This document shows positions 8,681 through 15,699 of a stretch of DNA of 23,176 nt, in pieces. The stretch's first letter is position 1. Each line of letters opens with the position of its first letter. The position numbers and the translations under genes were made by a program. This DNA comes from Candidatus Gastranaerophilales bacterium. GTDB taxonomy: Bacteria; Cyanobacteriota; Vampirovibrionia; Gastranaerophilales; Gastranaerophilaceae. Location: the NCBI GenBank assembly GCA_944323945.1, contig CALUUL010000027.1:1-23176 (forward strand), read 5' to 3'. A model generated the notes under the pieces. It did no database searches and was not told where the DNA came from. It saw only the letters and a program-made list of their open reading frames with translations.

Positions 8681-10158
8681 TATACCAACGTCATTGAAGG
8701 GATACTATAATTAAATTGTACAGCTTCTTCTAACTTAAAGGCAACATTTAACAATTTTGTTTCATCTAAACAATTTGCTTGAAGTTGCAACCCTATCGGC
8801 ATTCCAGATTTATCAAGACCAACAGGAATATTCATTGCAGGTATTCCCGCAAGATTTGCTGTAATAGTTGCAATATCTGTTAAGTACATGCTTAAAGGAT
8901 CTTCAACTTTTGAACCTATATCAAAAGCAGTATGAGGGCATGTTGGCGACAACAATACATCTACTTTCTCAAAAGCTTTATCAAAATCGTTTTTAACAAG
9001 ACGTCTTAATTGTTGAGCTTTTTTATAATATGCATCATAATATCCGGAACTTAAAGCATAAGTACCAAGCATTATTCTTCTTTTTACTTCGTCTCCAAAA
9101 CCTTGAGCTCTGGTTTTTACATACATATCATATAATGTATCAACATCTTTTGCTCTGTATCCATATTTTACTCCGTCAAAACGAGCTAAGTTTGAGCTTG
9201 CTTCAGCCGTCGCAATTATATAATATACAGCTATTGAATATTTTATTAATGGAAGAGAAATTTCAATTATCTCAGCCCCCATTGATTTATATGTTTCTAT
9301 AGATTTTTGAATAGCTACTGCAACATCAGGAGCTAAACCATCAGAGCATAACTCTTTTATATAGCCTATTTTAACACCTTTTAAATCTTTTCTTAAATCT
9401 TTTGTAAAATCAGGAACAGGCTGATTCAATGAAGTAGAATCTTTTTCATCATGTCCTGAAATTACATTCAATAACAAAGCAGCATCTTCAACAGTTCTTG
9501 TTATAGGTCCAATTTGATCTAATGAAGATGCAAAAGCAATTAAACCATATCTTGAAACTCTACCGTATGTTGGTTTCAAACCAACTAATCCGCAATAGCT
9601 TCCCGGAAGTCTTATACTTCCACCTGTATCAGAGCCTAATGCTACAGTTGCTTCTCCAGCTGCAACTGCTGCAGCACTACCACCTGAACTACCGCCTGGT
9701 ACTTTATTTAAATTCCATGGATTTCTTACAATTTTTGTTGCTGAGTTTTCATTACTTGAGCCCATTGCAAATTCATCCATATTTGCTTTACCTATAATTG
9801 GTATCAAGTTAGATTTTAATTTTTGAGAAACCGTAGCATCATATGGAGATACAAAATTAGCCAATATTTTACTTGATGCAGTTGTCGGATAAGATTTTAA
9901 ATTAATATTATCTTTTAGCGCAAGAGGGATACCTGCTAAAGGTGCTATTTCTTCACCATTTTTTATCTTTTCATCAACTTTCTTTGCTGTTTCCATAGCA
10001 TAATCTTTTGTCAACGAATTATATGCACCTATTTTGTTATCAACTTCATCTACTTTTTTATAGACAGCCACTGTTAATTCAACAGCACTGACTTCTTTAT
10101 TTAACAATGCTTTTCTTTGCTCTACAGAAGACTTTGTTATTAATTCTCTAATATCCAA
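8680..10158 (-). CDS. gatA: Asp/Glu-tRNA amidotransferase subunit A
   Basis: GatA is the glutaminase subunit of the GatCAB complex, which converts misacylated Glu-tRNA-Gln and/or Asp-tRNA-Asn to the amide forms in the cytoplasm. At 492 residues it is full length. The amidase-signature Ser-cisSer-Lys triad is present: Lys82 in LALKDN, Ser157 in GGSSGGSAAA, and nucleophile Ser181 in GSDTGGSIR. The start is TTG (10156-10158), supported by AGAGG eight bases upstream and by alignment of MDIRELITKSS with family N-termini. gatB and gatC are not in the window. The gene leads a two-gene unit with the TPR/NHL protein and diverges from ruvB. Confidence 0.96.
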   Translation of the reverse strand: MDIRELITKSSVEQRKALLNKEVSAVELTVAVYKKVDEVDNKIGAYNSLTKDYAMETAKKVDEKIKNGEEIAPLAGIPLALKDNINLKSYPTTASSKILANFVSPYDATVSQKLKSNLIPIIGKANMDEFAMGSSNENSATKIVRNPWNLNKVPGGSSGGSAAAVAAGEATVALGSDTGGSIRLPGSYCGLVGLKPTYGRVSRYGLIAFASSLDQIGPITRTVEDAALLLNVISGHDEKDSTSLNQPVPDFTKDLRKDLKGVKIGYIKELCSDGLAPDVAVAIQKSIETYKSMGAEIIEISLPLIKYSIAVYYIIATAEASSNLARFDGVKYGYRAKDVDTLYDMYVKTRAQGFGDEVKRRIMLGTYALSSGYYDAYYKKAQQLRRLVKNDFDKAFEKVDVLLSPTCPHTAFDIGSKVEDPLSMYLTDIATITANLAGIPAMNIPVGLDKSGMPIGLQLQANCLDETKLLNVAFKLEEAVQFNYSIPSMTLV

Positions 10159-10204
10159 TTTTAATACCTCTCATGCTCTTATGTTAATATTATAAATTAA
10201 AGAT

Positions 10205-10233
10205 TTGAAAAAGGAACTTTTTTACCTTTTCAA
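10205..10233. promoter_or_regulatory. Imperfect dyad between gatA and ruvB
   Basis: TTGAAAAAGG and CCTTTTCAA form inverted arms (one-base bulge) separated by 10 bases in the middle of the divergent spacer. It could be an operator or a weak hairpin. The function is unknown. Confidence 0.3.
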
Positions 10234-10256
10234 GTTATGATGTTATTATATATACT
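10229..10256 (+). promoter_or_regulatory. Possible ruvB promoter
   Basis: TTCAAG, a 16-bp spacer, then TATACT give a plausible sigma70-type promoter. Transcription would start near 10263, leaving a very short leader that still includes the AAAGGGAAA ribosome binding site. The -35 match is poor. Confidence 0.35.
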
Positions 10257-10274
10257 AAGAAAAGGGAAATAGCT

Positions 10275-11333
10275 TTGGCAATTATTTCAGATGATGATAA
10301 TGAAAAATTGAAAAATAAAAGGAATAAAGATACAACTTCAGAAGAAACATCTTATGACATGTCTTTTGAGGCAAACATAAGACCTAAATTTTTTAATGAC
10401 TATATAGGTCAAAGTGCACTAAAATCAACTCTTAAAATATCAATAGAAGCAGCAAAAAAACGAGAATTACCACTTGATCATATATTATTTTATGGTCCTC
10501 CCGGCTTAGGGAAAACAACCCTTGCGTCTGTTATTGCAACAGAAATGAAAAGTAATATAAAAATAACATCAGCTCCTTCTCTGGAAAGACCTAGAGATAT
10601 TATTGGACTATTAATGTCTTTAAAAGCAGGTGATATCCTTTTTATTGATGAAATACACAGATTAAACAAAATTTCAGAAGAAATATTATATCCGGCAATG
10701 GAAGATTTTTACCTTGATATGACAACAGGCAAATCCCAAACACTTAAGTCAGTAAGAATACCAATACCTAAATTTACACTTATTGGAGCAACAACAAAAG
10801 CAGGTGCATTATCTGGACCTCTTCGTGATCGTTTTGGAATTATTCACCGACTTGAATTTTATACAGAAGAAGAACTGACAAAAGTAATCAAACGAACAGC
10901 TAAGATACTTGATATTGATATTGAAGAAAATGGAGCTATTGCCATAGCAAAAAGATCAAGAGGTACACCAAGAATTGCTAACCGACTTGTAAAAAGAGTT
11001 AGAGATTTTGCAATTGTTAAATCCAACGGTTTAATAAATTCTGAAACAGCTGATAAAGCACTTGATATATTACAGATTGATAAATTTGGACTCGATTATA
11101 CAGATAGAGCATTACTAAAAATAATTGCAGAAAAATATAATGGAGGACCTGTTGGCATTGAAACTCTCGCAACAGCTCTGGGGGAAGACACTAAAACAAT
11201 TGAAGATGTATATGAACCTTATTTGGTTCAAAAGGGTTTCATACAAAGAACACCAAGAGGTAGAAAATTAACTCCATTTGCTTGTAAATGCTTTGATTTA
11301 AAAAATATAAATTTTCAGCAAGCATTGTTTTAA
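10275..11333 (+). CDS. ruvB: Holliday junction branch migration helicase RuvB
   Basis: RuvB is the hexameric AAA+ motor that, with RuvA, drives branch migration at Holliday junctions in recombinational repair. The 352 residues include Walker [10 protein letters not shown] (from 74), Walker [10 protein letters not shown] (122-130), sensor [16 protein letters not shown] with the arginine-finger region, and a C-terminal winged helix with [15 protein letters not shown]. The start is TTG. AAAGGGAAA about eight bases upstream supports it, and no downstream ATG has a better site. The first 28 residues are a charged, Lys/Asp/Glu-rich extension, common in RuvB. It appears monocistronic, with no ruvA or ruvC nearby. 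Confidence 0.97.
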   Translation: MAIISDDDNEKLKNKRNKDTTSEETSYDMSFEANIRPKFFNDYIGQSALKSTLKISIEAAKKRELPLDHILFYGPPGLGKTTLASVIATEMKSNIKITSAPSLERPRDIIGLLMSLKAGDILFIDEIHRLNKISEEILYPAMEDFYLDMTTGKSQTLKSVRIPIPKFTLIGATTKAGALSGPLRDRFGIIHRLEFYTEEELTKVIKRTAKILDIDIEENGAIAIAKRSRGTPRIANRLVKRVRDFAIVKSNGLINSETADKALDILQIDKFGLDYTDRALLKIIAEKYNGGPVGIETLATALGEDTKTIEDVYEPYLVQKGFIQRTPRGRKLTPFACKCFDLKNINFQQALF

Positions 11334-11594
11334 AATGCAATTTATATCTTTCTGAATTTTTTTACTTTAAAAGTTTATTTGAATAAATAAATTTTTATTA
11401 TTTTTTTATTAATTTTTACATCATCATTTAACTATAGCCACATGGCTAATAGACAACTGGGCAATATTAATTGTAATATTTATTCATAACAAACGACCAT
11501 TTATATAATATAAAACATTATTTATAAAATAATGTAATAATTCCAACAAATATAACCTTTATGGAGAAATCTATAAAGATTTTTTTTAATAATA
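11334..11594. other. AT-rich intergenic region with two perfect dyads
   Basis: I find no supported gene here. Two inverted repeats stand out: TAGCCA-CA-TGGCTA at 11435-11448, unusually GC-rich for the spacer, and a longer one with 9-bp arms ACATTATTT/AAATAATGT around ATA at 11515-11535. No GC-rich ruvB terminator is visible. The dyads may be operators for the deaminase gene or an RNA hairpin. Confidence 0.4.
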
Positions 11595-11623
11595 TTGATT
11601 ATTTTTTTTGTGAATTCTATTCT
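11595..11623 (+). promoter_or_regulatory. Promoter predicting a leaderless deaminase mRNA
   Basis: TTGATT, a 17-bp spacer, then TATTCT, then six bases (AATAAT) and the ATG at 11630. Transcription should begin at or very near the ATG. Exactly the same -10 hexamer and both spacings occur before arsR. No Shine-Dalgarno is present. Confidence 0.5.
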
Positions 11624-11629
11624 AATAAT

Positions 11630-12232
11630 ATGAAGAAAGTTTTTTATATAATTATAATTCTATTTATTTTTGTTTCAGCTCCAATAAACGTGGCTGAAGC
11701 AAAAGTATTTTCAAACGAAAAGATAGATTTCGAAAAATTGCAGAATGCACAAAAAATAATATTGGAATTACAGAAAGAAGCAAACATACAAATAGAAAAA
11801 GGGTATGGACCCTTTGTTGCTGCAATATATGATAAGAATGGTAAACTTATTGTTAAAACAGCAAATTCTGTACTTACAGAAAAATGCAGCAGTAATCACG
11901 CAGAAATGAACGCAATAAAAGAAGCTGAAAGAATTTTGGGAACACATGATTTAGCTCCATATAATTTAAGTTTATATGTAACAGCAGAACCTTGTATGAT
12001 GTGTCTCGGCGGAATTATGTGGTCCGGCATAAAAAATGTATATTTCGGAGTACCATCAAAGCAGGTTGAAAAAATAACAGGTTTTGATGAAGGCTTTAAA
12101 CCAAATTGGTTAAAAGAATTTAAAAAACGCGGCATTATTGTATATGGAAATATAGAACCTGAAGCAGGTGAAAAAGTTTTAGACTTATATGTTAAAAGTG
12201 GTAAAAAAGTCTATAAACCTTCAAGAAATTAA
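11630..12232 (+). CDS. Exported guanine-deaminase-like (cytidine deaminase superfamily) enzyme
   Basis: A zinc-dependent deaminase of 200 residues. An N-terminal signal peptide (MKKVFYIIIILFIFVSAP, cleavage likely after AEA at 24) precedes a full catalytic domain: GPFVAAIYD (60-68), HAE with zinc ligand His90 and proton shuttle Glu92, and PCMMC with zinc ligands Cys122 and Cys125. The later ITGFDEGF stretch recalls bacterial guanine deaminase GuaD more than TadA. The substrate is probably a purine base or nucleoside. Export of such an enzyme is unusual, since family members are normally cytoplasmic. The open frame extends to ATG 11561, but I prefer 11630 because it begins the signal peptide and fits the leaderless promoter. 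It converges on arsR with a 9-bp gap. Confidence 0.85.
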   Translation: MKKVFYIIIILFIFVSAPINVAEAKVFSNEKIDFEKLQNAQKIILELQKEANIQIEKGYGPFVAAIYDKNGKLIVKTANSVLTEKCSSNHAEMNAIKEAERILGTHDLAPYNLSLYVTAEPCMMCLGGIMWSGIKNVYFGVPSKQVEKITGFDEGFKPNWLKEFKKRGIIVYGNIEPEAGEKVLDLYVKSGKKVYKPSRN

Positions 12233-12241
12233 TAAAGTTTA

Positions 12242-12523
12242 TCATTTAGATAATTGCTTCAATATCTTTATTACTCTTGGATTTTCGACTTTATAACATA
12301 TTTGGTTTCCATTACGATGACTTACAAGGACTTTTGCACTTTTCAATATTGATAAGTGCTGGGAAACTGTTGGTTGAGGAATACCTAAACATTCACTCAT
12401 TCTATTCACATTACACTCTGTCTTTTTCATTAAATTATATGCTATAGTCAAACGTGTAGGATGTGCTAACGCTTTGAATATTAATGCATATTCATCTATA
12501 TCAATAGTTTCATCGTTTTTCAT
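12242..12523 (-). CDS. ArsR/SmtB-family repressor, likely persulfide or thiol sensor
   Basis: A 93-residue winged-helix dimeric repressor. KALAHPTRLTIAYNL (17-31) is the family-typical first helix-turn region, PQPTVSQHLSILK (49-61) is the recognition helix, and the beta-wing follows around 68-80. Cysteines are at 37 (TECNV), 45 (SECLG) and 76 (QICYK). Cys37 lies where ArsR- and SqrR/BigR-type sensors have a thiol, but the C-terminal partner cysteine of SqrR/BigR is absent. Divergence from a persulfide-handling protein suggests that it senses sulfane sulfur or a thiophilic metal (inference). No Shine-Dalgarno precedes the ATG. The promoter places +1 near the start codon, and the operator-like palindrome lies inside that promoter. 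Confidence 0.9.
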   Translation of the reverse strand: MKNDETIDIDEYALIFKALAHPTRLTIAYNLMKKTECNVNRMSECLGIPQPTVSQHLSILKSAKVLVSHRNGNQICYKVENPRVIKILKQLSK

Positions 12524-12529
12524 ATTATC

Positions 12530-12558
12530 AGAATATTACAATATTCGAATATTGTCAA
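12530..12558 (-). promoter_or_regulatory. arsR promoter, apparently leaderless and self-regulated
   Basis: On the minus strand TTGACA (12558-12553), a 17-bp spacer and TATTCT (12535-12530), followed by six bases (GATAAT) and the ATG. The perfect palindrome at 12538-12555 fills the spacer, so bound repressor would block polymerase. Confidence 0.6.
12538..12555. promoter_or_regulatory. Perfect 18-bp palindrome, probable ArsR-family operator
   Basis: ACAATATTCGAATATTGT reads the same on both strands. Its size and AT-rich arms suit an ArsR/SmtB dimer. It overlaps the arsR promoter spacer and lies just upstream of the -35 of the divergent gene. A related CGAAATAT follows at 12561. Confidence 0.7.
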
Positions 12559-12572
12559 ACCGAAATATTGTA

Positions 12573-12601
12573 TTGACCAAGTATAAAATTTTTGATAATA
12601 T
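12573..12601 (+). promoter_or_regulatory. Sigma70-type promoter of the sulfur-handling gene
   Basis: TTGACC (12573-12578), an exact 17-bp spacer and TATAAT-like TAATAT (12596-12601). The predicted start near 12608 leaves a leader of about 38 nt with a normal ribosome binding site. Confidence 0.7.
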
Positions 12602-12623
12602 GAATATGCAAATATGCGAATAT
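12601..12623. promoter_or_regulatory. Second cluster of operator-like half-sites
   Basis: TGAATAT at 12601 and CGAATAT at 12617 repeat the half-site of the upstream palindrome (CGAATAT at 12546), with ATATGC repeated between them. They cover the -10 and +1 of the plus-strand promoter, so repression from two sites is plausible. Confidence 0.4.
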
Positions 12624-12645
12624 ACTAAAATTATGGAAGTGAAAT

Positions 12646-15012
12646 ATGAGAGTAATAATAATAGGCGGTGGAGCTTGCGGCGCTAGCTGTGCAACAAGAT
12701 TAAGAAGATTAGATGAAAATTGTGAAATAACGATATTAGAAAGAACAAATGAAGTATCAATAGCAAATTGTGGCTTACCATATTATTGCTCTGATGTCAT
12801 TAATGACAGAGAAAAAATTCTTGTTTCTAATCCTGAAAAGTTTAAAAATATGTTTAAAATAGATGTTAAATTAAACACAGAAGCTATAGAAATAAACAGA
12901 AATGAAAAATTTGTTTTAACAAAAAATAATGAAAAATACTATTATGACAAATTAGTTTTAGCACAAGGTGCAAATCCTATAAAACCGAATATTGATGGAA
13001 TAAACAACAAAAATATATTAACACTCAGAACACTAGCTGATGCGGACAATATAAAAAAATACATTTCCGAAAATAATGTAAAAAAAGCAATAGTAGTTGG
13101 TGGCGGATTTATTGGTGTAGAAATGGCAGAAAATCTTGCCTGCATTGGAATAGAAACAAAATTAGTTGAATTATCAGATCAAATACTTACAGCTGTTGAT
13201 TATGAAATTGCTTGTTTTGCACAAAATGAAATGAGAGCAAATGGAATAGACTTAGTTTTAAGAGATGGAGTAAAAAGCTTTTCTGATAACGAAATAGAAT
13301 TAAACTCAGGAAAAAAAATTCAGTTTGATATTGTTATATTGTCTATTGGAGTAACACCAGAAATTACACTTGCAAAGAATGCAGGACTTGAAGTAAACAG
13401 AGGTATAAAAGTCAACAAATATATGCAAACATCCGATTCTGAAATATTCGCTGGCGGTGATAGTGTAGAAATAAAGAGTTTTATTAATGATGAGGATGTT
13501 ATAATTCCTTTGGCCGGACCAGCTAACAGGCAAGGAAGAATTATAGCTGATAATATTTATGGGATAAAATCAACCTATAAGAAGTCTCAAGGCACATCTG
13601 TTTTGAAAGTATTTGATTATACAGTTGCCTGCTCGGGCTATAACGAAAAATTATTAAAAAGACTACAAATTCCATATTGGAAAATTTTAACCTTTGGAAA
13701 CTCACATGCCGGTTATTACCCAAATTCAACATCAACACTATATAAATTGCTATTTAATAATGATGGCAAAATTCTTGGAGTACAAGCAGTTGGACAAGAT
13801 GGCGTTGAAAAAAGGATTGATATTGTTGCCTCTATAATGAGAAATAACGGTAGTATACAAGAGTTATTAGATAGTGAATTATGCTATGCACCGCCGTATT
13901 CTTCAGCGAAGGATCCTGTTAATATACTCGGAATGTGTGCTGATAATGTTTTAAATGGACTGGTAAAACCCGCATATTATGAAGATATTGAAAATTCTTA
14001 TATTATAGATGTAAGAATAAAAGACAGTTACAAAACAAAAACAATTGAAGGCGCTGTTAATATACCATTAGCTTCATTAAGGAACAGACTTGAAGAAGTC
14101 CCCAAAAATAAAAAAGTCATTTTAGTATGTGATTCAGGCTATACAAGTTATTTAACATCAAGAATATTAATACAAAATGGATTTAACAATGTATATTCTT
14201 TAATGGCAGGAATGAAGCTTTATAAAGAAATTCAAAAAGATAAAGAAGCTAAAGTGGTAAAAAAGGAACCATTATTTGCAAGTATAAAATCTAAAGAAAA
14301 CATTTTAAAAGTAGATGCTTGCGGTTTATCTTGCCCAGGTCCGATTATGAAATTATCTGATAATATTTCGAAAATAAACAATGGAGAAATTCTTGAGATA
14401 ACATCTACAGATAAAGGATTTTATTCTGACGTAGAAGCTTGGTGTGATTCAACAAATAATACACTGCTTAACTTAGAAAATAAAGATAAAAAAATAATAG
14501 CAACTGTACAAAAGGGGAAAGCAGAGATAAATCAAAATAAAGAAAAAAATGCACAAACAATTGTTGTCTTTTCAAATGATTTAGATAAAGCACTTGCTGC
14601 TTTTATTATTGCAAACGGAGCAAAAGCAAGCGGCAAAGATGTAACTTTATTCTTTACATTCTGGGGATTAAATATTCTGAGAAAGAGTAATGTAAATGTG
14701 AAAAAATCTATAATAGATAAAATATTTGGAATTATGATGCCAAAAGGAGCAGAAAAGTTAACTCTATCAAAAATGAATATGGGTGGTATTGGAACATTTA
14801 TAATGAAAAAAGTTATGAAATATAAAAACATTTCAACTTTAAATGAACTAATAAAACAAGCACAAGATCAAGGAATTAAATTCATTGCCTGCAAAATGAG
14901 TATGGATGTTATGGGTCTTAAAGAAGAAGAATTAATTGACAATGTTGAAATAGCAGGTGTAGCCAAATATATAGCCGAAAGTAATAATTCAAATTCTAAT
15001 TTATTCATATAA
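12646..15012 (+). CDS. CoA-disulfide reductase-like / rhodanese / TusA / DsrE fusion
   Basis: A 788-residue sulfur-trafficking protein with four units. (1) A FAD/NAD(P)H pyridine-nucleotide disulfide reductase: GGGACGASCA near the start, the redox-active cysteine Cys42 in ANCGLPYY, and the NAD-binding VGGGFIGVE region; it resembles CoA-disulfide or CoA-persulfide reductases. (2) Rhodanese, about 445-535, with active-site loop CDSGYTS (Cys495). (3) TusA, about 553-625, with CGLSCPGP (Cys559 and Cys563). (4) DsrE2-like C-terminus with IACKMSMDVMG (Cys749). All expected thiols are present, so sulfane sulfur could be passed between sites or reduced to sulfide in one chain. A cytoplasmic location is expected. 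The fusion type is known in anaerobes. GGAAGTG precedes the ATG. It is controlled divergently with arsR and followed after 23 bp by the QueD-like gene. Confidence 0.93.
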   Translation: MRVIIIGGGACGASCATRLRRLDENCEITILERTNEVSIANCGLPYYCSDVINDREKILVSNPEKFKNMFKIDVKLNTEAIEINRNEKFVLTKNNEKYYYDKLVLAQGANPIKPNIDGINNKNILTLRTLADADNIKKYISENNVKKAIVVGGGFIGVEMAENLACIGIETKLVELSDQILTAVDYEIACFAQNEMRANGIDLVLRDGVKSFSDNEIELNSGKKIQFDIVILSIGVTPEITLAKNAGLEVNRGIKVNKYMQTSDSEIFAGGDSVEIKSFINDEDVIIPLAGPANRQGRIIADNIYGIKSTYKKSQGTSVLKVFDYTVACSGYNEKLLKRLQIPYWKILTFGNSHAGYYPNSTSTLYKLLFNNDGKILGVQAVGQDGVEKRIDIVASIMRNNGSIQELLDSELCYAPPYSSAKDPVNILGMCADNVLNGLVKPAYYEDIENSYIIDVRIKDSYKTKTIEGAVNIPLASLRNRLEEVPKNKKVILVCDSGYTSYLTSRILIQNGFNNVYSLMAGMKLYKEIQKDKEAKVVKKEPLFASIKSKENILKVDACGLSCPGPIMKLSDNISKINNGEILEITSTDKGFYSDVEAWCDSTNNTLLNLENKDKKIIATVQKGKAEINQNKEKNAQTIVVFSNDLDKALAAFIIANGAKASGKDVTLFFTFWGLNILRKSNVNVKKSIIDKIFGIMMPKGAEKLTLSKMNMGGIGTFIMKKVMKYKNISTLNELIKQAQDQGIKFIACKMSMDVMGLKEEELIDNVEIAGVAKYIAESNNSNSNLFI

Positions 15013-15035
15013 AAATAAAATAAAGGAGAAAAATT

Positions 15036-15602
15036 ATGAAATCAGTAACAACTTTTGACTTACAGTATGCACACAGATTTTACGGATTTAAAGGAGAAGC
15101 TCAATATTTGCATGGGCACACAGGCACTTTAACAATTGAAGTTGAAGACACAGTTAATATGGGAGTAAATATGGTTTTCCCATGTAATGAAATTCAAAAA
15201 ACAGCTTGGGAAGTATTAAAAAACTTTGACCACGCAACTATCTTAAGAGAAGATGACCCATTATTACCAGCAATACTTGAGGTATATGAAAAACAAGGCA
15301 TAAAAAACGGAGCACCGCAAAATACGATGAAAGGAGAAGCCTTCAAAACAGAATTAGCTACAGCCTATCCTGATTGCAGGTTAGTTGTGACAAAAGAGAC
15401 GATGACTGTAGAAGGAATGATAAAAATCGTATACGAATTATTAAAAGACAAACTAAATATTTCTAAAATTACATTTACAAGCGGAGTTAATGCCGCAACA
15501 GAGGATTTCAAAGTAAACAAAACAATGGATAGATGTCCTTTATGTGGAATTTCACTAAACAGTATTGGTATATGTCCAAAATGCGGATATAAAAAGAATT
15601 AA
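15036..15602 (+). CDS. QueD/PTPS-family protein lacking the catalytic Cys, with zinc ribbon
   Basis: The 188-residue protein has the tunnel-fold of 6-pyruvoyl/6-carboxytetrahydropterin synthases. Zinc ligands are His13 (YAHRF), His26 and His28 (LHGH). Asp65-His66 (FDHA) and Glu121 (TKET) match other active-site positions. The cysteine found four residues before LHGH in E. coli QueD is replaced by Ala22, and the loop is two residues shorter. The C-terminus adds a zinc ribbon, CPLC (167-170) and CPKCG (180-184), not part of classic QueD. AAAGGAG precedes the ATG. It sits 23 bp after the sulfur-relay fusion and before a strong terminator, so the two are probably one operon. Queuosine-precursor synthesis is the default guess, but the missing cysteine makes a changed reaction or binding role possible. 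Confidence 0.85.
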   Translation: MKSVTTFDLQYAHRFYGFKGEAQYLHGHTGTLTIEVEDTVNMGVNMVFPCNEIQKTAWEVLKNFDHATILREDDPLLPAILEVYEKQGIKNGAPQNTMKGEAFKTELATAYPDCRLVVTKETMTVEGMIKIVYELLKDKLNISKITFTSGVNAATEDFKVNKTMDRCPLCGISLNSIGICPKCGYKKN

Positions 15603-15616
15603 TTAATATTATAAAT

Positions 15617-15650
15617 AAAAGACTCGGAATTTAAGACCGAGTCTTTTTTA
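15617..15650 (+). terminator. Rho-independent terminator
   Basis: An 11-bp stem, AAAAGACTCGG with CCGAGTCTTTT, has a 9-base loop followed by more T residues. It ends the sulfur/QueD-like operon and separates it from the ADP-ribosyltransferase gene. Confidence 0.9.
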
Positions 15651-15689
15651 TTGAAAACCTCAGACAATTTTATCTCATTTTTAGTTTTG

Positions 15690-15695
15690 TATAAT
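15690..15695 (+). promoter_or_regulatory. TATAAT -10 directly upstream of the ADP-ribosyltransferase gene
   Basis: TTTTGTATAAT ends only four bases before the ATG at 15700, and no Shine-Dalgarno is visible. A leaderless or nearly leaderless mRNA is possible, although the -10 is closer than usual. No good -35 is seen. The same 11-base string precedes the AGCS gene (16898-16908). Confidence 0.35.
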
Positions 15696-15699
15696 TATC

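Noticed and set aside
11561..11629. A longer start of the deaminase gene at ATG 11561
   Set aside because: It would place 23 residues before a textbook signal peptide, and the -35/-10 pair lies inside this stretch.
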